From: Terriglobia bacterium
GTDB lineage: Bacteria > Acidobacteriota > Terriglobia > Terriglobales > Acidobacteriaceae
DNA length: 64,000 bases
NCBI GenBank assembly: GCA_020073645.1
Contig: JAIQET010000018.1
Span: 1 to 64,000 of the forward strand
Direction of reading: 5' to 3'
Both the position numbers and the translations under genes were made by a program. This document shows, in pieces, positions 1 to 8,655 of the stretch; position 1 is the first letter of the stretch; each line of letters opens with the position of its first letter. The notes beneath the pieces were generated by a model. The model was given only the letters and a program-made list of their open reading frames with translations, made no database searches and was not told the origin of the DNA.

Positions 1-1825
1 CCAGGCCATCAGCTCCGTCACGGCCGAGTTCCCGTCGCAGACCCAGATCCAATTGCTGGGCAACAACGGGAATTATCACCGGTACCAGGTCCAGTTCGGC
101 CGGCTGGGTGAGAACGAATTGACCGTCAATTACGGCAACAGCCAGACCATGTATCTGGAATTCTTCGTCACCGAACCGCTGGAAACCTTGATCAAGAAAC
201 GCGCCGCCTATCTCGTGAGCCACCAGATCATCACGAACAAATGGTACAGCGGGCTGCTTTGCGACATCAACATGAACGACGGCGTAATGGTGACGCCCGA
301 CACGCACGACACGTTGGGCACCAGCTTCCAGGTTTATGAGATTGCCAGCGATGATGCGGGTGAGTCCCGGCCGGCGTATCTGGCCTTGAAGGAATCCGTG
401 TTTCCGGTCCAGAGCGAGGTTTCGGCGCTGGATTATTACATCACCAATTTCGTGTGGGGCGGCCTCCAGCGCGCCACCAACGAGACTTTCTCCTACGCAA
501 TTTATGGCGTGCCCGATTGGCACTATCTGCGCACCAACAACAGTTTGAGCATCGGGCGCGGCTACGATTACCCGCACATCATCGTGATGTATTACGGCAT
601 GTACCGGGTGGCGAAGTATCATCCGGAAATCACCACCGCGTTGACGGCGAACACCTATCTGCAACGCGCCTGGGGCACGGCGATGGCGATGTGGAGTTAC
701 GGCGGCGGCCAGGCCACGCACGTCGGCTTGATGAACGAGATTGTCATTCCGGACCTGATCGACGATCTGGTGGCCGAAGGCATGACCAGCCAGGCGGCAA
801 GTCTGCGGACCAACTGGGAAACCAAGGTGAATTATTACGTCACCGGCAACGCGGACCTGTTCGCCTCGGAATACGCGTTTGATTCAACGGGCTTCGAATC
901 CCAGCAGGCTTATGCCAGGTATGCAATCCAGCATGCGGGCTCGAGTCCGCTGATGGGTTCGGGCAATCCAACGGCTTTTCTCCAGCAGGTGCAGCAGTAT
1001 ATGAACACCGAGATCACGGCCAATGTGTTCGACCGCGGCTGGCTGGAGACGGCCTATTATTACTACGGGAGCGATTATCGCGGCGACATGGGCAACGACT
1101 ATATCGTGACGTATATGTCGCAGATGGGCGGCTGGGGTTTGCAGGATTATGCGTTGTATTACGCCACCAATGCCACGGATTATCTCCGGCTGGCTTACGG
1201 TTCCTATCTCAACGGCTGGTCCACGATGAACACCGGGCCGGCGCCCAACTACGGCTTCTGGTATCCGGGCGCGGCCTACGACGGCGGCTGCGGCGGCGGT
1301 TTCGAACCGTTGCCTTACAGCACCACCTGGCTGGGCGGCCAACCGATGCATCGCGGCGCCTGGTACTATTCCGCCGAGCAAAATCTCGGTTTCTGCGGCG
1401 CGTTGCGGATGGCGGCCACGATCCTGACGGACGATCCGATCTTCGGCCGGTTCTGCTACGGCGGCGCCTGGTCGCAAGCCGGCGGCACCAACCAAATCGT
1501 TCCGCTCGACGGCGCGCGCCGGCAGTTCCACGCCATGTTCAACACCGGCAATCTGCACCTGGTGCTGGCGAACGATCGGTTTGCCGCTGCACAGCCGATT
1601 GTCCTCCTGTCCGACTTGTCGCAAGTCGGTTTCCAGATCGAAAGCGAATACACGGCGGCGCATTCCGTGACGCTGCATTTTACGGCTTCCACGGCCGCTA
1701 CCTACACTTTCAGCAGCATTCACGGCGTCATCACCACGTTGAGCCTGCAAGCAGGACAAGAGGGTGTCGTGAACCTGCCAATGGACGCCGGGAGTTCACC
1801 GCAATCGTTCAGCATATCCAGATAA
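1..1825 (+). CDS. DUF5695-like secreted glycosidase-fold protein, 5'-partial
   Basis: The frame is open to the left edge of the window, so the TTG at 53 is not the real start and the N-terminus is missing. The ~600 visible residues are rich in Trp, Tyr and Gly. The motif 'GRGYDYPHIIVMYYGMYRVA' is what I recall from the DUF5695 family, whose members resemble (alpha/alpha) six-hairpin glycosidases and are usually about 850 residues and secreted. The last ~100 residues look like an all-beta accessory domain. No catalytic pair can be assigned from sequence alone. The gene stops in TAA, and a second secreted-protein start follows about 30 nt later, suggesting an operon of extracellular polysaccharide-acting proteins. 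This segment may not belong to the same genome as the rest (see findings). The family assignment is from memory of the motif. Confidence 0.55.
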   Translation, partial: QAISSVTAEFPSQTQIQLLGNNGNYHRYQVQFGRLGENELTVNYGNSQTMYLEFFVTEPLETLIKKRAAYLVSHQIITNKWYSGLLCDINMNDGVMVTPDTHDTLGTSFQVYEIASDDAGESRPAYLALKESVFPVQSEVSALDYYITNFVWGGLQRATNETFSYAIYGVPDWHYLRTNNSLSIGRGYDYPHIIVMYYGMYRVAKYHPEITTALTANTYLQRAWGTAMAMWSYGGGQATHVGLMNEIVIPDLIDDLVAEGMTSQAASLRTNWETKVNYYVTGNADLFASEYAFDSTGFESQQAYARYAIQHAGSSPLMGSGNPTAFLQQVQQYMNTEITANVFDRGWLETAYYYYGSDYRGDMGNDYIVTYMSQMGGWGLQDYALYYATNATDYLRLAYGSYLNGWSTMNTGPAPNYGFWYPGAAYDGGCGGGFEPLPYSTTWLGGQPMHRGAWYYSAEQNLGFCGALRMAATILTDDPIFGRFCYGGAWSQAGGTNQIVPLDGARRQFHAMFNTGNLHLVLANDRFAAAQPIVLLSDLSQVGFQIESEYTAAHSVTLHFTASTAATYTFSSIHGVITTLSLQAGQEGVVNLPMDAGSSPQSFSISR

Positions 1826-2878
<1,053 letters not shown>

Positions 2879-2885
2879 ACGTAGG

Positions 2886-2902
2886 GCCGGCGTCCCGCCG
2901 GC
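2886..2902. repeat. Dispersed palindrome GCCGGCGTCCCGCCGGC, copy 1
   Basis: This 17-bp GC palindrome lies 8 nt after the glnA stop codon. An exact copy lies at 27535-27551 and a 16/17 copy in opposite orientation at 32630-32646. All three are intergenic and within about 30 nt of a stop codon or 30 nt of a start, consistent with a REP-like dispersed element. Confidence 0.6.
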
Positions 2903-2929
2903 CACTTACACTGGATGGAGCAGAGCTTG

Positions 2930-2956
2930 GGCCCGGCGGTACGCCGGGCCTTTTTG
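2930..2956 (+). terminator. glnA: Rho-independent terminator after glnA
   Basis: An 8-bp perfect stem GCCCGGCG / CGCCGGGC with a 3-nt loop is followed by CTTTTTG. It lies about 50 nt beyond the glnA stop codon and fits intrinsic termination on the + strand. Confidence 0.75.
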
Positions 2957-3073
2957 TTTCTGCACGCCAACTTCGCCGTTCTCTTGGAGGCGGAGGTCTT
3001 TCTGTCGGCAGGGATGAGCAAGCCAAGTCTCCGGAAGCAATCATAATCACAACTCGTGTTTCGTAAGTTGGCC

Positions 3074-4207
3074 TCACCGTCCCGCCAGTGCCGCCCGCGA
3101 CTGCAGCACCTGCAGAATGTGTCCGCGCGTGACGATGCCCTGCAACTGGCCATCTGACATCACAGGTAACTGGTTCACATCTTCACCGGCCATTTTTTCC
3201 ACGGCTTCCATCGCAGTGGTATCGGGCGCAACCGAGTGAATTTGGTCGAGTGGCCGCATGGCGTCGCGTACCCGCATGAGCGGCCAGCGCTCCCGCTCCA
3301 CCTTGCCCACGTCGTTGGGAGTAATCAGGCCGGCCACGCGGCTGTTTTCCATAACCAGGAAGCAGCGCCGTCCGGTGCGGAGCAACTCATCGTCTACGAA
3401 CTGCTGCAATACGGTGTGGCCATCGACCCGGCTGCAATCGGTGGACATGACGTCCCGCACGCGCAAGCCACGCAGAAGGGATTCCGCCTGCAGATGCAGG
3501 CGGCTGGCGCTGGCGGCCTGCAGCAAAAACCAGCCAATGAAAGCCATCCAGAGGCCGCCAAGTCCCTCACCCCGGAAAAAATGCAGCAGACCATACATGA
3601 TGAACAGCACGGCCACGACCTGGCCGACGGTGGTCGCGACCCGTGTGGCCCGGTCGGCGTTCCTGGTGATCCACCAGATGATCGCCCGCAATACGCGTCC
3701 GCCATCCAGCGGAAATCCCGGAATCATGTTGAAGGCGCCGAGCGCCAGGTTGATGTAACCCAGCCAGACCAGGATGGCCACGCCCGGGGTCGCAGGCTCG
3801 GCACGCCATGTCCAGCCAAAGGCAGCGGCCAGACCCAGCATAACGACGCCGATGAGCGCGCTGGCAATCGGGCCCGCAATCCCCATCCAGAACTCGGTTT
3901 TGGCGTCGGCTGCTTCTTTCTCGATCTGGGCCATTCCGCCGAGCAGGAAGAGCGTAATGCGGTGGATGGGCAGGCCGCGCGCCTTCGCCACCAGGGCGTG
4001 CGAAAGTTCATGGGCAAACAAGCCGGCAAAGAACAGCACACCGGTGACGATGGCGGCTGCCCAGATCACGCCCTCGCCCCAGGCAGCATTCACTGCACGA
4101 AAGTGGGCTGCCAGTGAGAACACAATCAACAGCGCGATCACGAACCAGCTATAGTGCAGCCCGAGTTCCACGCCAAAAACTCGGCCGAGCTTGATCGAGG
4201 CACGCAT
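3074..4207 (-). CDS. Site-2 protease family (M50) zinc metalloprotease with two CBS domains
   Basis: The protein is a polytopic membrane protein of 377 residues. The M50 zinc site is visible as 'HELSH' early in the third hydrophobic segment, and the third ligand region as '[13 protein letters not shown]' (the N-x-x-P-x-x-x-L-D-G motif). Two CBS modules occupy about residues 255-375 ('RVRDVMSTD' and 'RVRDAMRPL'). This architecture matches the SpoIVFB/Rip3-like S2P group with C-terminal CBS domains, which bind adenine nucleotides. I start it at ATG 4207 because GGAGA lies 6 nt upstream and '[12 protein letters not shown]' is the usual N-terminus; the longer ORF to 4576 has no support. It is divergent from the secreted hypothetical gene at 4461. 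The substrate is unknown. Confidence 0.85.
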   Translation of the reverse strand: MRASIKLGRVFGVELGLHYSWFVIALLIVFSLAAHFRAVNAAWGEGVIWAAAIVTGVLFFAGLFAHELSHALVAKARGLPIHRITLFLLGGMAQIEKEAADAKTEFWMGIAGPIASALIGVVMLGLAAAFGWTWRAEPATPGVAILVWLGYINLALGAFNMIPGFPLDGGRVLRAIIWWITRNADRATRVATTVGQVVAVLFIMYGLLHFFRGEGLGGLWMAFIGWFLLQAASASRLHLQAESLLRGLRVRDVMSTDCSRVDGHTVLQQFVDDELLRTGRRCFLVMENSRVAGLITPNDVGKVERERWPLMRVRDAMRPLDQIHSVAPDTTAMEAVEKMAGEDVNQLPVMSDGQLQGIVTRGHILQVLQSRAALAGR

Positions 4208-4460
4208 GAGCGATCTCCAGCCGGACGGCCGCCTCCATTTTACGCGAGACCAAACCCGCGTCTCATCACCCGGGGATTCGGCTCTCGAGGGCACGGGAAC
4301 CGTCGAGAAAAGCGGCACTGGCTCACCACCAAGTGGACGAGCGGGAGTACAATGCGCCGTCGTGTTTGGCGCTGGAAAGTATGCTCCGAGAACGGCCCGC
4401 AACATCGGAGCCCGGCGTAATCCCGGCTCGGTTTTCTCGAGCACTGATTCTGGAGAGATC

Positions 4461-5030
4461 ATGAAACGGATGTTTTGGCTGTGGATATGTGTGGTCGTGG
4501 CGACTGTGGCGCAGGGGCAGACGACTCCAGCTCCCGCATTGGGCCCCAAGGACCGGTTGTTTTTCCCCTCGGACACGTTCTGGGGCTATGGACAGTTTGA
4601 GATCGCGCCGCCGCACAACGAAATCGATCCCAACCTTTGCCGTGCGGATGCGGGAAATTTCGGCGGGGCCAATGCGCCGTGCAATGCATTCGCGCGTTAC
4701 ATGATTTCCGGATATGTCGAGGTGCGGCCTTTCGGGCGCACCCAGTTGCGCCGCTTGTTCTTCTTTGGGGAGCCGAGCTTCTTGTTTGGAAAAAGCGTGC
4801 CGCAGACCCTGTACACGTGGTCCTTCGACGCGATCGGCTGGGAGCGGTCGTGGGGAGCCGGCGTCTATATCGGGAAGGGTTTCGAGATGCGGGTCACGCA
4901 GCATTTCCTGTTCCAACGGTTCGGAGCGCGGGACCGCAATTTGGGAGTGGCGGACCTGGGGCCGAATGGACCTTGGGGACGATACACCGCGATTGGGGTG
5001 CGGAAATACTTTGGGCAGAGAAGATATTAA
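4461..5030 (+). CDS. Secreted hypothetical protein, 189 aa
   Basis: A clear signal peptide ('[20 protein letters not shown]') precedes a mature region rich in aromatic residues and Gly that ends in '[16 protein letters not shown]'. A C-terminal aromatic residue and amphipathic beta-like stretches ('[15 protein letters not shown]') suggest a small outer-membrane or periplasmic beta-rich protein. The start is ATG 4461, preceded by GGAGAG at a good distance; the ORF track's upstream extension to 4191 is not supported. I do not recognise a named family. The 253-nt divergent spacer to the protease gene shows nothing beyond presumed promoters. Confidence 0.7.
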   Translation: MKRMFWLWICVVVATVAQGQTTPAPALGPKDRLFFPSDTFWGYGQFEIAPPHNEIDPNLCRADAGNFGGANAPCNAFARYMISGYVEVRPFGRTQLRRLFFFGEPSFLFGKSVPQTLYTWSFDAIGWERSWGAGVYIGKGFEMRVTQHFLFQRFGARDRNLGVADLGPNGPWGRYTAIGVRKYFGQRRY

Positions 5031-5085
5031 CTCGTATTTTCACGACAGTCACTTCTGCGCACGAAGTGTGGACAGTGCGCGAGTG

Positions 5086-6201
5086 CTAGGGTCGGCCTTC
5101 GTTCAGTAACACACTGACGGTGTCGCTGGTGTTGTTGGTTACCACCAGGTCCGGAGCGCCATCCCCGTTTAGGTCAGCAACGACCACAAAGTCCGCGCCA
5201 ATCCCCGTGGGGTAGAACAAGTGTCCTGGGCGCACGCCACCTTTTCCATTGCCTCGACGAATCACGATGCCGTTAAGCACCTGATCCACCACAGCGAAGT
5301 CCAGCTTCCCATTTCCATTGAAGTCTGCGAGAGCAACGCAGATGGTACCCGAGGCGCCGGCGTACCATCTCGCTGTCGGCGCAAAGGTTCCGTCCCCGTT
5401 GCCGAGTAGGACATCCACTCGCCCTGGTGTTAGGTCACGTACAGTCACCGCTAGGTCTAACTTGCCATCGGCATTAAGATCACCGACCGCCACAGAAATG
5501 GGTTCTCTCCCGACCAAGTAGCTGTCCCCGACCGCGAATGTCCCGTTCTCGTTACCGATGAAAACAGCAACTATGCCCTGCGCTGCGGCACTGGTGACAG
5601 CCAAATCTACATTCCCGTCGTCGTTAAAATCTCCCAGGGCCAACCCCAACGGAATTGCGGGCGTCGGGTAACCTTCAGGGCCACCAAACGTTCCATCGCC
5701 CTTACCCAACAGGACATCAACCTTGTTGTCGGTTGAGTCTGCGATCGCTAAATCAAGGTTGCCGTCGTGGTTGAAATCCGCTGCAACCAATGCGCAGGAG
5801 CAAGCTCCCACCGGGTAACTCAAAGGCGGTTGGAAACTCCCATCCCCATTACCGAGCAGAATGCTGACTGTGCCGGCGAGGTTGCCGACCGCCAAGTCTA
5901 ACTTGCCATCGTTGTTGAAATCGCCTATGGCTATGGGTTGAGAAGGGCCACCAGCATCGTAGTTCACTGCCGTTTGAAACGTTCCACCACCGTTGCCCAG
6001 AAGTATGCTCACTGACTGAGTGCCGTTAGTGCTAACAACCGCTAGATCCGGGATGCCGTCTTGGTTGAAGTCTGCGACAGCCGCAGCACGCGGGTTGGAA
6101 GGTCCGACCGCGTAATTGACGGCCGGCCGGAATTGAAGCGCGCTTGCAGATGCTGAAGCAAGCAAAAAGATGCTCAGTAGGGCTTGGCGGAAAGGCTTCA
6201 A
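5086..6201 (-). CDS. Secreted FG-GAP / VCBS repeat protein
   Basis: After a signal peptide ('QALLSIFLLASASASA') come about seven tandem repeats of roughly 50 residues, each with a calcium-binding-like 'DFNxDGxxDLAV' loop followed by 'LLGNGDGTF'. This is the FG-GAP/VCBS beta-propeller blade pattern, typically extracellular and of unspecified ligand. I choose the TTG at 6201 as start because GGAGG sits 5 nt upstream and the signal peptide begins there; the ATG at 6327 would add an unlikely 42-residue leader. The product is then 371 residues, about one complete seven-bladed propeller. It is divergent from the M13 peptidase gene. Confidence 0.85.
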   Translation of the reverse strand: MKPFRQALLSIFLLASASASALQFRPAVNYAVGPSNPRAAAVADFNQDGIPDLAVVSTNGTQSVSILLGNGGGTFQTAVNYDAGGPSQPIAIGDFNNDGKLDLAVGNLAGTVSILLGNGDGSFQPPLSYPVGACSCALVAADFNHDGNLDLAIADSTDNKVDVLLGKGDGTFGGPEGYPTPAIPLGLALGDFNDDGNVDLAVTSAAAQGIVAVFIGNENGTFAVGDSYLVGREPISVAVGDLNADGKLDLAVTVRDLTPGRVDVLLGNGDGTFAPTARWYAGASGTICVALADFNGNGKLDFAVVDQVLNGIVIRRGNGKGGVRPGHLFYPTGIGADFVVVADLNGDGAPDLVVTNNTSDTVSVLLNEGRP

Positions 6202-6478
6202 GACCGCCTCCAATCTAGCAGTCCCATAGATCAATCCGTAGAAGCGACCCGTGAGTTGCGTTGGACGCCTCGCGAAGGACTCCGGTCGAGCGGCAATCAT
6301 GCTGCTCCAGAACTTGAGGGGTGTCAAGGGAAGTCCGCCATTAATTCTCCAAAGCGCGTGGCGGCGACGGACTTAGCGAAACCAGGCGCCATTTGGTACG
6401 TCCAAGACAGCGGCGGTCGCGCCCGGTGCGCGTGCTATGCTGAACAGCTTCGAATTCTTGCACTCATCTGAGGTTCCC

Positions 6479-8560
6479 ATGCGGATAAAGGCATTCTTGA
6501 ATTTGTTGGGTCTGATATTGCTCTGCGCAAATTACGTGGTTGGGCAGAGCTCCTGCGGTGTGCCGCCAGCCTCTGCGCAAGGAACCATCGAGTACGCTCC
6601 CGGGCTCGACCTGAATTCACTGGATCGGAGCGCCGATCCCTGCGTGGATTTTTTTCAGTTTGCCTGCGGCAGTTGGCTGAAGAACAACCCCATTCCGCCC
6701 GACCAGTCGAGTTGGGGCGTGGACTCGAAACTGCAGGAGCAGAACCAGATGATCCTGCGGCAGATTCTGGAAGATGCGTCACGCCCCGGCCCCAAGCTCA
6801 CCGCGGTGCAGCAGAAGATCGGCGACTACTACGCCTCATGCATGGATGAGCCAGCGATCGAGGCAGCCGGCACCAAGCCACTCCGCGGCGACCTGGAGCG
6901 GATTGCCAAGCTGAAATCGGTTCACGACTTGGCCGGATACTTGGCCAGTTACCACGCGCGGGATGTGTTCACGGTGTTGCCGACGTCCACCCTGTTCTCG
7001 TTTACCTCGGACCAGGACTTCAAGGATTCCACACAGTTCATTCCGGAAGCTGACCAGGGTGGCCTGGGACTCCCCGACCGCGACTATTACTTGAAAGAGG
7101 ATGCCAAGTCGGCAGAAATCCGCAAAGCCTATGTCGCGCACGTGCAGAAAATCTTCGAACTGCTGGGCGACAAGCCCGAAGTAGCCGCCGAAAACGCCCA
7201 GACAGTCATGCAAATTGAAACCGCTCTGGCCAAAGGATCGTTGACCCGAGTCGAACGCCGGGATCCCACCAAGCTGTATCACAAGATGACGCGGGCGGAA
7301 TTGCAGGCGATCACCCCCGCGTTCGACTGGAATGCGTATTTCACAGGTGTCGGGCTGGGGAACGCGCAATCGTTGAACGTGGTGGTACCCGATTTTTTCA
7401 AGACGCTCGAAACCGAGCTCAAGAGCGAGCCGCTGGAGAGCTGGAAGACATACCTGCGCTGGCACTTGGTCCGTTCCAACGCGCGCTATTTGCCAGCCGC
7501 GTTTGTGAATGCCGATTTTGAGTTCTACAGCAAGACCCTGGCCGGCCAGAAGGAGCTTCAGCCGCGCTGGAAACGCTGCGTTCGTTATGTAGATCGCGAT
7601 CTGGGCGAGGCCCTCGCCCAAGCTTACGTGGAGAAGACCTTTGGCGCCGAAGGCAAAGAGCGCACGCTGAAGATGGTGCAGGACATCGAGGCCGCCATGG
7701 AGCGCGACATCCGGCAACTGCCCTGGATGTCGGACGCCACCAAGCAACAGGCGCTGGAAAAGCTCCACCTGATTCGCAACAAGATCGGCTATCCCGACAA
7801 GTGGCGGGACTACAGTTCGGTGCAGGTCGTCCGTGGCGATGCGCTGGGCAACGTGCAGCGCTCGGTTACCTTCCAGTTTCAGCGCCAACTGGGAAAGATC
7901 GGCAAGCCCATCGATCATGGCGAGTGGCTGATCACGCCCGCCACCGTCAACGCGTACTACGATCCGCAGATGAATGACATTAATTTTCCTGCGGGCATTC
8001 TGCAGCCGCCCTTCTTTGACAAGAAGATGGATGATGCCGTGAATTATGGCGATGCGGGTGGCATCATTGGCCACGAACTCACCCACGGCTTCGATGATGA
8101 AGGCCGCCAGTTCGACGGCCATGGCAACCTGCGCGACTGGTGGACTCCGGAAGACGCCAAGGAGTTCGAGAAGCGCGCCAGTTGCGTCTCCGACCAGTAC
8201 TCGCAGTACGTCGTCGTGGACGACATCAAGATCAACGGCAAACTTACGCTGGGCGAGGACGCGGCGGACCTGGGGGGACTCATCCTTTCTTATATGGCGT
8301 GGCAGGAGGCGGAGAAGGGAAAGAAGCTCGATCCGATTGATGGCTTCACTCCGGAGCAGCGCTTCTTCATCGGCTACGGTCAGGGCTGGTGCAGCCATGA
8401 AACGCCGGAAGTGGCGCGCATGCGGGCTGCGACCAACCCGCACTCTCCGGAAAAGTACCGGGCCAATGGCGTGGTCTCGAACCTGCCGCAGTTCCAACAA
8501 GCGTTCGGCTGCAAGGCGGGGCAGCCGATGGTGCGCGCGAACCAATGCCGAGTCTGGTGA
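6479..8560 (+). CDS. M13 family metallopeptidase (neprilysin/PepO-like), secreted
   Basis: This is a zinc endopeptidase of 693 residues, the usual length for M13. The zinc-binding motif 'GHELTHGFDD' and the third-ligand motif 'LGEDAADLGGL' (ExxxD) are intact, as is the substrate-binding 'NAYYDPQMNDINFPAGIL' region. The N-terminal alpha-helical M13_N domain starts with 'DPCVDFFQFACGSW'. The start is ATG 6479, preceded by GAGG; it begins a signal peptide ('AFLNLLGLILLCANYVVGQ'), whereas the ATG at 6437 adds 14 polar residues. Acidobacteria commonly carry many paralogues of this peptidase. It stands alone, with glnE starting about 95 nt downstream. Confidence 0.95.
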   Translation: MRIKAFLNLLGLILLCANYVVGQSSCGVPPASAQGTIEYAPGLDLNSLDRSADPCVDFFQFACGSWLKNNPIPPDQSSWGVDSKLQEQNQMILRQILEDASRPGPKLTAVQQKIGDYYASCMDEPAIEAAGTKPLRGDLERIAKLKSVHDLAGYLASYHARDVFTVLPTSTLFSFTSDQDFKDSTQFIPEADQGGLGLPDRDYYLKEDAKSAEIRKAYVAHVQKIFELLGDKPEVAAENAQTVMQIETALAKGSLTRVERRDPTKLYHKMTRAELQAITPAFDWNAYFTGVGLGNAQSLNVVVPDFFKTLETELKSEPLESWKTYLRWHLVRSNARYLPAAFVNADFEFYSKTLAGQKELQPRWKRCVRYVDRDLGEALAQAYVEKTFGAEGKERTLKMVQDIEAAMERDIRQLPWMSDATKQQALEKLHLIRNKIGYPDKWRDYSSVQVVRGDALGNVQRSVTFQFQRQLGKIGKPIDHGEWLITPATVNAYYDPQMNDINFPAGILQPPFFDKKMDDAVNYGDAGGIIGHELTHGFDDEGRQFDGHGNLRDWWTPEDAKEFEKRASCVSDQYSQYVVVDDIKINGKLTLGEDAADLGGLILSYMAWQEAEKGKKLDPIDGFTPEQRFFIGYGQGWCSHETPEVARMRAATNPHSPEKYRANGVVSNLPQFQQAFGCKAGQPMVRANQCRVW

Positions 8561-8655
8561 GAACCGCAGGCTTTAGGCTCTTGGCTCTTGGCATTAGTCT
8601 TCAGCCGGTTTTGGGCGGCGACCCCATGCTATGCTGAAAATTCGAGCCGAGAGCC

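Noticed and set aside
884-1759. 291-aa minus-strand ORF in the DUF5695-like gene
   Set aside because: Antisense shadow of an aromatic-rich coding frame.
6184-6471. 95-aa ORF between the FG-GAP and M13 genes
   Set aside because: Overlaps the start of the FG-GAP gene antisense and has no coding character.
6836-8545. 569-aa minus-strand ORF opposite the M13 peptidase
   Set aside because: It is a mirror of a GC-rich coding frame; the plus-strand protein has full family motifs and this one has none.
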